From assembly GCA_050303615.1 (NCBI GenBank), contig JBNLCC010000086.1, positions 77,794-141,793 on the forward strand: DNA of 64,000 nucleotides. Direction: 5' to 3'. This document shows, in pieces, positions 8,296 to 17,851 of this stretch; within the stretch, counting starts at the first letter, position 1, and the number at the start of each line of letters is the position of its first letter. The translations under genes and the position numbers were made by a program. Origin of the DNA: CAZDXJ01 sp050303615. GTDB taxonomy: Bacteria; Pseudomonadota; Gammaproteobacteria; Methylococcales; Methylomonadaceae. The notes under the pieces are model-generated. The model made no database searches. It saw only the letters and a program-made list of their open reading frames with translations, and was not told the origin of the DNA.

Positions 8296-9726
8296 ATGTC
8301 CGTTTATGAAATCCTCAGAGTTGCCGCCGAAAGCCGGCCAGCGCGTGCGGCGATGATCGATGCTCAAGGCGTTATCAGTTATCGGGAATTATATGAGCAA
8401 ACCGAGGCACTAAAAGCTGAATTAATCTCTACCGGATTAGGTGCCGGCATGGGCTTGGGCGTTATGGGGCGCAACGGCAGGCAATTCGTCATGGCCATGT
8501 TTGCCGGCATGGGCTGTGGCGCCACGGTCGTGCCGCTTTCGCACCAACTCAAACAGGCTGAATTGGACACGATTCTATCCGATACCGGCATCCATGCGCT
8601 AGTCGATGACCTAACGGGTGCATTACCGAGTACCTCTGTAGGCGGTAGCATTCAATTGAACGCGCAGGCTCTGCGTTTTTCCCGAACCGGCGTTGCACGC
8701 CATAAACCCGTTACGCCACTGGCGGACGCCGCCTTTATCCGTTATACGTCCGGTACTACCGGTCAATGTAAAGGTGTGGTGCTCAGCCACCAACGGATTC
8801 GGGAGCGGGTATGCGCTGCGCATAGCGCTTTATCGTTGACCGAGAAGGATGCCGTGCTGTGGGTATTGCCGATGGCCTATCATTTTTTGGTGTCGATTTT
8901 GGTTTATCTGCGTTGCGGAGCACTGATTATCGTATGTCAGGATTTATTGGCGGAAACGCTGATTAACGCCGCCAATAGGCATCATGCAACGATGTTGTAT
9001 GCCGCACCGATGCATTTTCGCTTGTTGGCGGCGGATCAATCCGGCAAGCAAATGCCGGCGCTGAAATATGCCTTCTCCACATCGGCGGCGCTGCCGCCAG
9101 CCGTTGCCGAGGATTTTCGCAAACGCTTCCATCTGCCGATAACCCAGGCTTACGGTATTATCGAAGCCGGCCTGCCGTTGCTGGACAGCCTTACCGAAAC
9201 CGCCGATCCCGAAAGTGTCGGTTATCCGGCGGCCGGATTTGACGCGGCTTTGCTTGATGAACGGGACCTGCCGGTGGTGCAAGGCGAGGCCGGGCGCCTG
9301 GCGATCCGCGGTCCCGGTATGTTCGATGCCTATTTGCGGCCCTGGCGGTCCGCTGCCCGGGTGATGGCTAACGGCTGGTTTATGACCGGCGATCTGGCCC
9401 GGCAGCGCAGTGACGGAAGATTCGTTATCTGCGGGCGTGAAAAAACCATGATTAACGTATCCGGCAATAAGGTTTTTCCCGAAGAGATTGAAGCGGTGCT
9501 TAACAACCATCCTCGGATTATCGACTCGCGGGTTTTCGGGCAAACCCATCCGCTATGGGGTGAAATCGTCTGCGCCGAACTGGTGGTTGCCGCGGGTGAG
9601 GTTTTGGATGCCGAGCAGGTGCTGCGTTTTTGCCGCGACCGACTGTCGGCTTACAAGGTGCCGCAACGGTTGATGCAAGTGCGGCAGATTTGCTATACAG
9701 GGACCGGCAAGGTGCAAAGGGTTTGA
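8296..9726 (+). CDS. AMP-forming acyl/amino-acid ligase
   Basis: 476 residues of the ANL superfamily (acyl-CoA synthetases, adenylation domains). Visible core motifs in order: YTSGTTGQCKG (about 150-160, phosphate loop), YGIIEAG, GWFMTGDLA, REKTMINVSGNKVFPEEIE, and the C-terminal TGTGKVQRV with the catalytic lysine. The protein ends immediately after that motif, so it has no fused carrier domain, which fits the separate carrier gene at 5450. It would activate a carboxylic acid as adenylate and load it on the carrier protein or CoA. It starts 2 bases after the preceding stop, with GGAAG upstream. The substrate cannot be read from the sequence. Confidence 0.85.
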   Translation: MSVYEILRVAAESRPARAAMIDAQGVISYRELYEQTEALKAELISTGLGAGMGLGVMGRNGRQFVMAMFAGMGCGATVVPLSHQLKQAELDTILSDTGIHALVDDLTGALPSTSVGGSIQLNAQALRFSRTGVARHKPVTPLADAAFIRYTSGTTGQCKGVVLSHQRIRERVCAAHSALSLTEKDAVLWVLPMAYHFLVSILVYLRCGALIIVCQDLLAETLINAANRHHATMLYAAPMHFRLLAADQSGKQMPALKYAFSTSAALPPAVAEDFRKRFHLPITQAYGIIEAGLPLLDSLTETADPESVGYPAAGFDAALLDERDLPVVQGEAGRLAIRGPGMFDAYLRPWRSAARVMANGWFMTGDLARQRSDGRFVICGREKTMINVSGNKVFPEEIEAVLNNHPRIIDSRVFGQTHPLWGEIVCAELVVAAGEVLDAEQVLRFCRDRLSAYKVPQRLMQVRQICYTGTGKVQRV

Positions 9727-9770
9727 ATGTAATGTTATGACGGGATAGCCACGAAAAGGAAGCGCCAACC

Positions 9771-9944
9771 ATGCCTCTGTCCGTAATGTCCGACAAGGAA
9801 CAAGGCAAAGAACATCAGAAAAAAACCTACGGCCGGATGTACGGCGGCACTCATGTGGGCAGCAAACCAAAGGAGCAATCATTTGTCGGAAATTGTCGAA
9901 CAGGCCGGCGGGGGAGTGGTTATGCGGGAGAATATAGTGAGTGA
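9771..9944 (+). CDS. possible small basic protein (57 residues)
   Basis: An ATG-initiated frame with AAAGGA about 11 bases upstream encodes a hydrophilic, Lys/Gly-rich peptide containing KKTYGRMYGGTHVG. It overlaps the start of the next candidate gene in a different frame. No family is recognised. It could be spurious, as only the ribosome site and position support it. Confidence 0.3.
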   Translation: MPLSVMSDKEQGKEHQKKTYGRMYGGTHVGSKPKEQSFVGNCRTGRRGSGYAGEYSE

Positions 9945-10128
9945 GCCGTCTTATTTGATTGAGTCCGATAGCAGCCATGAGGCGAAAGAATGGTTTAAAC
10001 TAGCTGCCGAGTTGGAAACGAATCAGACGGGCATGGGCGTCTCGCTGCATTTATGCAAAGCGGCAGCCGAGCAATGCGATTTGCACTTCAATGGAGGTTT
10101 CATCGAATATACTCATGACAAAAAATAA
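9883..10128 (+). CDS. small hypothetical protein, probable TTG start
   Basis: The TTG at 9883 has a good AGGAG seven bases upstream (9871-9875) and gives an 81-residue acidic protein beginning MSEIVEQAGG. Longer (ATG 9853) and shorter (ATG 9922) in-frame starts lack this site. The composition is like that of a real soluble protein, with a predicted helix around AKEWFKLAAELE. Its end overlaps the DUF3422 gene by 14 bases, so the two may be coupled. No known family. Confidence 0.45.
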   Translation: MSEIVEQAGGGVVMRENIVSEPSYLIESDSSHEAKEWFKLAAELETNQTGMGVSLHLCKAAAEQCDLHFNGGFIEYTHDKK

Positions 10129-11413
10129 TTCAACAATGATTAACATGGTTAAATTACCCGAAAATCATCCGCAACGCCTGCAACTGCATAATGAGGCGCA
10201 TGCCAGAAAATCCGCCGACTTGCGGGTGCCGGTCAGGGCCAGTCATTTGGCTCTGATGTTACAGGGCGAGGAAAAGCGCCGTGAGCGCAGCCATCTGGCC
10301 AAACTGTGTGCAGTGTATGGGCTGCATCCGCCGGCACAGGATGCCGATCATTTCAGTGCTGATTTCGGTGAGTTTAGGTTGCGCTGGCAGCAACACGGCG
10401 AATTCAGTACTTATACGTTTTTCAGACACGGCGCTTTTGCCGATCCGTTTGCACAACCGGCAATTACCGTTGTTCCGGAGCAATGGCTGGAACAACTTTG
10501 CGGCAAACTGATTGTTGCCAGCCACGCGGCAATGATCAAACCGGACAGTGAACCCGACCTGGATCGCATTGCCGGATATTTTTCCGATGAAATGTTGGTC
10601 GGTTCGGAAATCACCGGTGGTGCGGCGCTGGCCATTACCGATTTCAAAATCTATGAGGATGGTTTCAGCAGGTTCTTAATCCTTGATAAAAATTTTCAAC
10701 ACTGGCAGGCGGGCAGATACCTGCAGCGGCTATTTGAAATTGAAGTATACCGGGTGATGGCCTTGCTGGCCTTTCCGATGGCGCGCAAGTTAATTCCCAA
10801 ACTGAATCGTGCCGACCAGGATTTATTGGACATTACCGCATCAATGAACCGGGATAATGCCGATGACGGGGAATTGCTGGACGAATTGACCGAGCTGGCC
10901 GCCGAGATCGAAAACTGCTGTTCCAAAACGCATTTCCGGTTTAATGCCGCCGATGCCTATTACAAACTGGTGGAACGGCGTATCGAGGAGTTGCGCGAAG
11001 TGCGAATTCCGGGGATGCAAACCATTGGCGAATTTTTGAAAAGACGTCTGGAACCGGCGATTCATACCTGTCAAACCACCGAAAAAAGGCTGTCCCTGTT
11101 ATCGGAACGGATCAGCAATGCCGGACAGTTGCTGCGCACCCGGGTGGATATTACCCTGGAGCGGCAAAACCAGGCACTATTGGCGTCGATGGATAAACGG
11201 GCGCAGCTGCAGCTACATTTGCAAACCACCGTTGAAGGGCTTTCCGTTGCGGCGATCAGCTATTATCTGGTTAGCCTGGTCGGCTACTTGGCGAAAGCCG
11301 GCAAAGCCTTTGGTTTGCCGATCGTTCCGGAAATGGCTACCGGCATCGCCATTCCGGTGGTTATCGGAATTACCGCGCTTGGCGTCCGCCATGTACGTAA
11401 ACTGATTGATTAA
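10115..11413 (+). CDS. DUF3422 family membrane protein
   Basis: About 432 residues from the ATG at 10115. The N-terminal HPQRLQLHNEAHAR block and the internal FRHGAFADPF stretch are typical of the DUF3422 family found in many Proteobacteria. The C-terminal 60 residues hold two hydrophobic segments (around AAISYYLVSLVGYLAKAG and GIAIPVVIGITALG), preceded by a long helical, probably coiled-coil region, so it is likely an inner-membrane protein with a large cytoplasmic part. ATGs at 10136 and 10145 are other possible starts. The function of the family is not known to me. Confidence 0.8.
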   Translation: MTKNNSTMINMVKLPENHPQRLQLHNEAHARKSADLRVPVRASHLALMLQGEEKRRERSHLAKLCAVYGLHPPAQDADHFSADFGEFRLRWQQHGEFSTYTFFRHGAFADPFAQPAITVVPEQWLEQLCGKLIVASHAAMIKPDSEPDLDRIAGYFSDEMLVGSEITGGAALAITDFKIYEDGFSRFLILDKNFQHWQAGRYLQRLFEIEVYRVMALLAFPMARKLIPKLNRADQDLLDITASMNRDNADDGELLDELTELAAEIENCCSKTHFRFNAADAYYKLVERRIEELREVRIPGMQTIGEFLKRRLEPAIHTCQTTEKRLSLLSERISNAGQLLRTRVDITLERQNQALLASMDKRAQLQLHLQTTVEGLSVAAISYYLVSLVGYLAKAGKAFGLPIVPEMATGIAIPVVIGITALGVRHVRKLID

Positions 11414-11593
11414 ACGTCGAGGAGTTCGCTATTTTTGGTGAGCAACGACTTTAGATGGATTTTTTTTCGGAAGATTGTGGAATTCGAACTAAACTTAAGC
11501 GATAGAATTTTTATAAAACAGCGCATAATAAATCGGCTTCAGCGTCAAGTGGTAATGTTTGGTTTATTATCTTTTTAATGTTAAGGCAGGATT

Positions 11594-12190
11594 ATGGATT
11601 TAAAAATAGCGAGAATATTAATTTTTTTATTAGTATTTGCTAGTCAGGCTGTACAGGCAACACACTCCGAAATAGAACCCAACGATGCAATGGAAACGGC
11701 CAATCCGTATATTTTGGGTATTCCGATGAGCGGACAAATCTCTTTTGGGGAAGAAGATTGGTTTTATTTCGAAACGCTGGTCGATCATTTGTTTTTGGAT
11801 ATTTCCAGGGATGGCGAGTTGCTCAATATTGAGGTGTTTGATAGTGAGGGTAAATTGCTTTACACCGGCGCAGGAGGGGAATCGCTGATTGCCAATATCG
11901 GGCTGGAGAAAGCCGACACCTATTTCATTAGGCTGCGCGGCAACAACAGCGTTTATGAATTTACCGCGCGCTTAAGCGATGAGCCAGTATGTGACAACTG
12001 CGAGGCATTGCGCGGCAACAATGCAACCTTCGATGCAACCACCGGCGAGTTGTTTGTCCGTACCGTCGATGTTTTGGATCGGTATGGTAAAGCCGTACAA
12101 TACGAAGGGGTGATGCAACTGATACCGGGCACCGGCGTTGACGGTCCCATGCAGTTTGAGGTCACCAAAATTCAACGGACATTTAAATAA
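11594..12190 (+). CDS. secreted protein with PPC-like domain
   Basis: 198 residues with a clear signal peptide (KIAR, a run of Leu/Ile/Phe, cleavage after VQA about residue 22). The mature protein begins with EIEPNDAMETAN, the start signature of bacterial pre-peptidase C-terminal (PPC) domains, followed by the short beta strands of that fold up to about residue 130. The rest contains a CDNC pair and a beta-rich tail. It has no catalytic domain, so it is probably a periplasmic or extracellular binding protein. AGGCAGGA lies just upstream of the ATG. The base composition is more AT-rich than the preceding cluster. Confidence 0.7.
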   Translation: MDLKIARILIFLLVFASQAVQATHSEIEPNDAMETANPYILGIPMSGQISFGEEDWFYFETLVDHLFLDISRDGELLNIEVFDSEGKLLYTGAGGESLIANIGLEKADTYFIRLRGNNSVYEFTARLSDEPVCDNCEALRGNNATFDATTGELFVRTVDVLDRYGKAVQYEGVMQLIPGTGVDGPMQFEVTKIQRTFK

Positions 12191-12208
12191 TTTTTGTTCC
12201 CCTACCTG

Positions 12209-12230
12209 GCCGGGAAGAGAAAATCCCGGC
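12209..12230. terminator. possible convergent hairpin terminator
   Basis: GCCGGGA (12209-12215) pairs with TCCCGGC (12224-12230) across an 8-base A-rich loop, between two convergent genes. There is no good T tract on either side, so it is only a possible transcription end. Confidence 0.35.
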
Positions 12231-12281
12231 TAGGCCACACAGGGTTACCCGAAGCGCAAATTATCCCGGATGAAGCTGACG

Positions 12282-12848
12282 TTACTGCAATGGTGCGTTT
12301 AAGTTGTTTTTATCGCCGATGGCAACGACGGTATGCCATCTTTCAAACCAACTGCGCGGTTCTTCGAGATAGCGGAGCGAAATTACCGTTTTGACGCCGG
12401 CCTTTTGGTATAAAGTCCGTTCACCGCTTCTAGTGGTTTGAGAATCCGCCTGCCACGCGGGACCAAGGCAATTTTCTATAATACGGCGGCCTTCGTTATA
12501 ATCGGCGATCGCTGATTCTTTGCCATGTCCGGCCTGCCAGTCGCAGATATAAGTATGCAGGCCGCTGCTCCATTCCCAGATATTACAGTTTTCGGCACTG
12601 GGAAAGACCTGTTCGGCAGACCAACTGTTCAGGTTTCTGACTCTTCTCAGGCTTTTCTTGTATTGTTTGAATTGGTCCCGGTGGCTTTTAATCAGTCCTT
12701 TCAAGCGGCTGCAGGATTCCGCTTCCGAGAGCGTTGGTTTGTTTTCTGAGATATCTGCACAGGCGGCAAGCAACAGAGCTGCCGAACTGATCATTAAAGC
12801 GGAGATGGTGGTTGATCGGGTGGTTTTGGTAAATAACGACATGGGCAA
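12282..12848 (-). CDS. hypothetical lipoprotein
   Basis: 188 residues. A basic start is followed by a hydrophobic stretch and a lipobox ALLLAAC (cysteine near residue 30), so it is an exported lipoprotein. The mature part has several Cys and Trp residues (CNIWEWSSGLHTYICDW) and no domain I recognise. A second Met two codons in is an alternative start. It lies downstream of gcvP on the same strand with a 224-base gap, so it probably has its own promoter. Confidence 0.6.
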   Translation of the reverse strand: MPMSLFTKTTRSTTISALMISSAALLLAACADISENKPTLSEAESCSRLKGLIKSHRDQFKQYKKSLRRVRNLNSWSAEQVFPSAENCNIWEWSSGLHTYICDWQAGHGKESAIADYNEGRRIIENCLGPAWQADSQTTRSGERTLYQKAGVKTVISLRYLEEPRSWFERWHTVVAIGDKNNLNAPLQ

Positions 12849-13072
12849 TCCGTAAATTTAATTATTGTGTTTAATCATAGCGTGCGCACCATGACAAAGG
12901 CTATTAATTGTTTCCTTCACACCTATTCGGTTGGTGCGGCAATGAAGTGCTGTAATTGATGCGCGATAAGTATAAACCGATTTTTAGCCTGCGTTGAGTC
13001 GCTATCTCCGGTACAGACAATGAGACGTGCTTATTGTATCGTTTCTGCATCGTGGAAGGATTCAACTGCCGC

Positions 13073-15964
13073 TCAATATTCCGAGACCGGCACGCAGGTG
13101 CAGAGCAGATGACGGTCTCCATACACATTGTCGATGCGACCGACCGGCGGCCAGTATTTGTCATCAAGCTGAATGTTATCGGGGAAAAATGCCTGTTGTT
13201 TGGTATAGGGCAACTTCCAATCCTGCAGCAACAAATGATGGGTATGCGGGGCATTGCGCAGTACGTTGTCAGCGGGGTCGGCTGTGCCGTTCTCCAGCGC
13301 GGCAATTTCACCGCGTATAGCGATCAGCGCGTCGCAGAAACGGTCGATTTCCTGTTTGTCCTCGCTTTCCGTCGGTTCCACCATCAGCGTATCAGCGACC
13401 GGGAAAGACATGGTCGGTGCATGGAAGCCGAAATCGATCAAACGTTTTGCGACGTCATCCACGGTGATACCGCAGGACTTCTTAAAATGGCGCAAATCGA
13501 GAATGCATTCGTGGGCTACAAAACCGTTTTTACCGGTATACAGAATCGGAAAATAGGGCGCCAAGCGTTTGGCAATATAATTGGCATTCAAAATGGCGGT
13601 CAACGTCGCTTGTTTTAAACCGGCGGCACCCATCATCGCAATGTAAGCCCAGGAAATGGTCAAAATCGAAGCCGAACCCCAGGGCGCCGCGGCAACGCTG
13701 CCGATGGTACCATGCTGCGTTTTAGCCGGATTGACGCCGTCGATAACCGGATGATCAGGCAGAAACGGGGCCAGATGTTTACCGACGCCGATCGGTCCGA
13801 CACCGGGTCCGCCGCCGCCATGCGGAATACTGAAGGTTTTGTGCAGATTCAGATGCGCCACATCGGCGCCGATTCTGCCCGGCCGGCTAATACCGACCAA
13901 TGCATTGAAATTGGCGCCATCCAGGTAAACCTGGCCGCCGTGCTGATGAATGATGTCGCAGATATGGCGAAACGCCTCTTCATAAACGCCGTGGGTCGAA
14001 GGATAGGTGATCATCAGTGCGGCGAGCCGGTCCCGGTATTGGCCCGATTTGTCGAGCAAATCGTCGACACTGATATTGCCGTTGTCGTCACATTCAATCA
14101 TGATTACTTTTAGCCCTGCCATCGTGGCGCTGGCCGGATTGGTGCCGTGTGCGGACGCCGGAATAAAGCAGATATCGCGATGGCCTTCGCCGCGCACCTG
14201 ATGGTATTTGCGGATTACCAGTAGGCCGCTGTATTCTCCTTGAGAGCCGGCATTGGGTTGAAATGAAAAGGCGGCGAAGCCGGTCAGATCGCAAAGCATG
14301 TCTTCCAACTCGTCAAACAATTGCTGATAGCCCAATGTTTGGTAGAGCGGGGCGAAAGGGTGCAAACCGCTGAATTCGTGATGGGAAATGGCCTGCATTT
14401 CAGTGGCTGCATTCAGTTTCATCGTGCAGGAACCCAGGGGAATCATCGACCTGTCCAGCGCGATGTCGCGGCGCGCCAGCCGCCGCATGTAGCGCATCAT
14501 TTCCGTTTCCGAATGATAGCGCCGGAAAACCGGGTGTTGCAGAATCGGATCGCTGCGCAGCAGCTCGCCGGCGATGCATTCGGTGATGGTTTTATTCAGC
14601 GCATTGATATCCGGTTGGTCGCCGGTCGGCGAAGCAAATACACGCCATAGGGTTCTGATGTCCTGGCGGGTGGTGGTTTCGTCCAGGGAAATGCCCAGAT
14701 GATCGGCGTCGATGAAACGCAGGTTGATGCCGGCTTCTTCGGCGTGGGCTGCATAACGCTTGGCGCGGCCGGGAATGTGCACGGTGAGGGTATCGAAATA
14801 GCTTTGCGTGACGACCGTATACCCCAATTGCTGCAGGCCGGCTGCCACAATTTGGGTATAGCGGTGCACGCGGCCGGCAATGAGACGCAGACCTTGTGCG
14901 CCGTGGTAGATGGCATAAAATCCGGCGATAACGGCCAGCAATACCTGCGACGTACAGATATTGCTCGTTGCCTTTTCGCGGCGGATGTGCTGCTCGCGGG
15001 TTTGCAGCGCCATCCTTAACGCCGGCTGTTGGTGACTATCCTTCGATACGCCGATGATACGCCCCGGCGTGGAGCGTTTAAAGGCTTCCCGGGTTGCGAA
15101 GTAGGCGGCATGCGGACCGCCGTAGCCCATCGGTACGCCGAAACGCTGGCTGTTGCCGACCACAATGTCGGCGTCGAAGGCGCCCGGTGCTTTTAATAGA
15201 ACCAGACTGAGCAGGTCGGCGGCAACGGTAACTAATGCCGCATTATGATGTGCCTGTTCGACAACGCTTTGCGGGTTCCTGATTTTCCCGGAACAGCCCG
15301 GATATTGCAATAAGACGCCGAAATAGTCGGTATTTTCAAGTTCGGTGTAAGGATCGCCGATGACAATTTCGAAACCCAGGGACGAAGCCCGGGTCTGCAT
15401 GACCGCAATGGTTTGCGGAAAACAATCCCGGTCAACAAAAAAGCGCAGACTCGGATTTTTAGCCAAGCGCCGCGACATGGCCATGGCTTCGGCCGCTGCC
15501 GTTGCCTCATCCAATAACGAGGCATTGGCCAGCTCCATGCCAGTCAGGTCGATGATCATCTGCTGAAAATTTAACAGGGCTTCCAAACGTCCTTGGCTGA
15601 CTTCCGCTTGATAGGGCGTATAGGAAGTGTACCAGCCGGGATTTTCCAGGACGTTGCGTTTGATGACTGCCGGCATAATGGTGTCGTAATAGCCCATGCC
15701 GATCATTGACCTAAAAACCTTATTACGTGAGCGCATGGCGCGTAGATGCTCGATCACCGCCCGTTCGCTGATCGTCTCGGTCAGCGTCAAAGGTTCCCGA
15801 TTGATGATGTTTTCCGGTATTGCCGCCGGAATAAGCTCCTTTAAATGGGTTAAACCCAGTTCGGCGAGCATCTCGGCGATTTGCTGCTGATCGGGACCGA
15901 TGTGCCGGCGAATGAAATTGCCGCGCATTTCCATTTGTTCCAGCGTCGGGTTGGCATTGGGCAT
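13073..15964 (-). CDS. gcvP: glycine dehydrogenase (decarboxylating), P protein
   Basis: 963 residues, matching the single-chain GcvP of Gammaproteobacteria (E. coli 957). It decarboxylates glycine with pyridoxal phosphate and passes the aminomethyl group to the lipoyl arm of GcvH. The PLP lysine lies in LNLHKTFSIPHGGGG (about residue 715), and the N-terminal FIRRHIGP block is the family's start signature. It begins 2 bases after gcvT ends, so they form an operon gcvT-gcvP. The gene for the H protein is not adjacent, although it usually sits between or beside these genes. Confidence 0.97.
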   Translation of the reverse strand: MPNANPTLEQMEMRGNFIRRHIGPDQQQIAEMLAELGLTHLKELIPAAIPENIINREPLTLTETISERAVIEHLRAMRSRNKVFRSMIGMGYYDTIMPAVIKRNVLENPGWYTSYTPYQAEVSQGRLEALLNFQQMIIDLTGMELANASLLDEATAAAEAMAMSRRLAKNPSLRFFVDRDCFPQTIAVMQTRASSLGFEIVIGDPYTELENTDYFGVLLQYPGCSGKIRNPQSVVEQAHHNAALVTVAADLLSLVLLKAPGAFDADIVVGNSQRFGVPMGYGGPHAAYFATREAFKRSTPGRIIGVSKDSHQQPALRMALQTREQHIRREKATSNICTSQVLLAVIAGFYAIYHGAQGLRLIAGRVHRYTQIVAAGLQQLGYTVVTQSYFDTLTVHIPGRAKRYAAHAEEAGINLRFIDADHLGISLDETTTRQDIRTLWRVFASPTGDQPDINALNKTITECIAGELLRSDPILQHPVFRRYHSETEMMRYMRRLARRDIALDRSMIPLGSCTMKLNAATEMQAISHHEFSGLHPFAPLYQTLGYQQLFDELEDMLCDLTGFAAFSFQPNAGSQGEYSGLLVIRKYHQVRGEGHRDICFIPASAHGTNPASATMAGLKVIMIECDDNGNISVDDLLDKSGQYRDRLAALMITYPSTHGVYEEAFRHICDIIHQHGGQVYLDGANFNALVGISRPGRIGADVAHLNLHKTFSIPHGGGGPGVGPIGVGKHLAPFLPDHPVIDGVNPAKTQHGTIGSVAAAPWGSASILTISWAYIAMMGAAGLKQATLTAILNANYIAKRLAPYFPILYTGKNGFVAHECILDLRHFKKSCGITVDDVAKRLIDFGFHAPTMSFPVADTLMVEPTESEDKQEIDRFCDALIAIRGEIAALENGTADPADNVLRNAPHTHHLLLQDWKLPYTKQQAFFPDNIQLDDKYWPPVGRIDNVYGDRHLLCTCVPVSEY

Positions 15965-15966
15965 GG

Positions 15967-17094
15967 TTAATTCCTATTGCTGCCGCGGTAATACCGATGA
16001 GCGATGAACGGCAGGGTGGTTATCGTTACGGGTATTTTCCGATTGCGCACACGCGTATACAGCGTCGTGCCCGGCGTCCGGTAAGCGCTATTGATTCGGG
16101 CCATGGCAATCGGATAACCGGTGCTGGGTCCGAAGCTGCCGCTGGTCACTTCGCCGATCAATTGATTTTCATTGTTAAATAGTTTAGCACCGTCTCTAAC
16201 CGGAATTTTTTGCCCGGAACGGATGCCGACGCGCTGCATATCTGGCTGTTGCTGTAATTGCGATAATATTTTTTGGGCGCCGGGAAACCGGTCATGTCCT
16301 TTTTTAATGAGCCATTGCAAACCGGCTTCAATCGGTGTAATCGTTTCGGACAGTTCATGGCCGTACAGGCAAAGTCCCGCTTCAAGACGCAAGGTATTTC
16401 TTGCTCCCAAGCCGACCGGTTCCACGTTATCCTGCGCGAGCAATAATTCGGCTAATTGCATGGCATCCGTTTCGGCAACGGAAATTTCAAAACCGTCTTC
16501 GCCGGTATAGCCGCTCCGGCTGATCAAACAGGGTATACGGTTTATCTCGGTATCGGTCGCGGTCATAAAAATCAATTCATCTGCCGCATCGCAGAATTTT
16601 CCTATAACCGCGGCTGCGTCCGGGCCTTGCAAGGCGAAAAGCGCTTGTTGTTCCAATGCATCGATTGCACAGTCTGCCGAAAGATGTTTTTGTAAATGGA
16701 GCAGGTCTTTGTGCCTGCAGGCCCCATTAACGATGATCAGGAATTTTGAGTCAAAACGGGTAATGACGGCATCGTCGATAATGCCGCCGGAATCATTGGT
16801 AAAAACCGTGTATAACTGTTGGCCTGGTCGCATTTCGGCAATGCCGCCGGGTGTCAGATTTTGCAATTGTTGGGCCGCTGTTTTTCCGACAACAGTAATT
16901 TGCCCCATATGAGAAATGTCAAAAAAACCGGCATGGCTGCGGGTATGGCGATGCTCGTGGATAATGCCTTTTGTATAGTGCATCGGCATCAGGTAGCCGG
17001 CAAAAGGTTGCAGTTTTGCTTCCAGCTGGAGATGCAGCGGATAGAGTGCGGTGCGGGCTAAGCTGTCCACGGTAGGCGGCCGATCAATTGCCAA
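15967..17094 (-). CDS. gcvT: aminomethyltransferase, glycine cleavage T protein
   Basis: 375 residues. It transfers the methylene group from aminomethyl-GcvH to tetrahydrofolate, releasing ammonia. PLHLQLEAKLQPFAGYLMPMHY aligns with the N-terminus of known GcvT proteins, and GGIIDDAVITR holds the conserved aspartate region. The annotated start is a TTG, because the frame has no upstream ATG; a GTG eight codons downstream is an alternative and still keeps the core. It is the first gene of the gcvT-gcvP operon. Confidence 0.95.
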   Translation of the reverse strand: MAIDRPPTVDSLARTALYPLHLQLEAKLQPFAGYLMPMHYTKGIIHEHRHTRSHAGFFDISHMGQITVVGKTAAQQLQNLTPGGIAEMRPGQQLYTVFTNDSGGIIDDAVITRFDSKFLIIVNGACRHKDLLHLQKHLSADCAIDALEQQALFALQGPDAAAVIGKFCDAADELIFMTATDTEINRIPCLISRSGYTGEDGFEISVAETDAMQLAELLLAQDNVEPVGLGARNTLRLEAGLCLYGHELSETITPIEAGLQWLIKKGHDRFPGAQKILSQLQQQPDMQRVGIRSGQKIPVRDGAKLFNNENQLIGEVTSGSFGPSTGYPIAMARINSAYRTPGTTLYTRVRNRKIPVTITTLPFIAHRYYRGSNRN

Positions 17095-17211
17095 GGGTTC
17101 ATAACGGGTACCTCAGTGCGGATAATGCATATTTTGAAACGTCGTCCGATATGGTGGATTTAATGGTAATACGAATGCCTGCAAGTGTCATCCTGAAAAA
17201 TGTACTGCCGG

Positions 17212-17673
17212 TTAATGCGGGATGGATAAAATTACAAAATAAACAAATAGCATTTCAAAAGAAAGTAAGCGTCCTTGTTGTACAAAGTTGGTTTTTTTGT
17301 TGAAGCCATGCAGGTTTCTTGCTTTTAACTCCCGAAAAATAATCATACCCAAATAACCTATCATTAAAAAAAACATGAAATGATGCAAGTGGGGCATTTG
17401 AAACAAAAGGTCTGCCAATAAATGGGCGATGATAAACGCAAAAAAAGAACATGCAATGATCCAAAGCAACAGTTCCATCGGATAAAATTTCAAATGCAGA
17501 AGTTCTGTTTCCTGTTTGTGTTTTAAAATATTGATTCTTGAAAGGGCATATAAATACGGAATGTAAAAATAAAAAATGATCCCACTAAGCGCGTACATCA
17601 CCACGGAAATATGATATTTGAAGGAAATTAGGAAGCCGAGCAAAATGGCGACAAATAAGAGAAAGGTTTTCAT
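17212..17673 (-). CDS. hypothetical membrane protein, four helices
   Basis: 153 residues with four hydrophobic segments (about 3-18, 24-44, 66-90 and 98-113, with a further one at the C-terminus), rich in Phe and Ile. The region is clearly more AT-rich than gcvT and recG on either side, which could reflect an acquired gene or just membrane composition. No recognised family. It stands alone, with short intergenic gaps. Confidence 0.55.
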   Translation of the reverse strand: MKTFLLFVAILLGFLISFKYHISVVMYALSGIIFYFYIPYLYALSRINILKHKQETELLHLKFYPMELLLWIIACSFFAFIIAHLLADLLFQMPHLHHFMFFLMIGYLGMIIFRELKARNLHGFNKKTNFVQQGRLLSFEMLFVYFVILSIPH

Positions 17674-17851
17674 TTAATTTTGCATTGGAAAATATATTTT
17701 ATAAAACAGCCGGAAGCAGGAATTCACTGATCAACAACCGCCGTTGTTGAATGGCGTAAACGGTTCGTAGTCCGCAAAGCGGTTGATGGATGGGAATTAT
17801 CCCGGTTAATTCTGCCGGCCGATTGTTCGGGTTGATGCAAGTTAAATCCAT

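Noticed and set aside
13034..14113. plus-strand frames of 100-194 codons opposite gcvP
   Set aside because: Shadows of gcvP; no ribosome sites and no recognisable protein.
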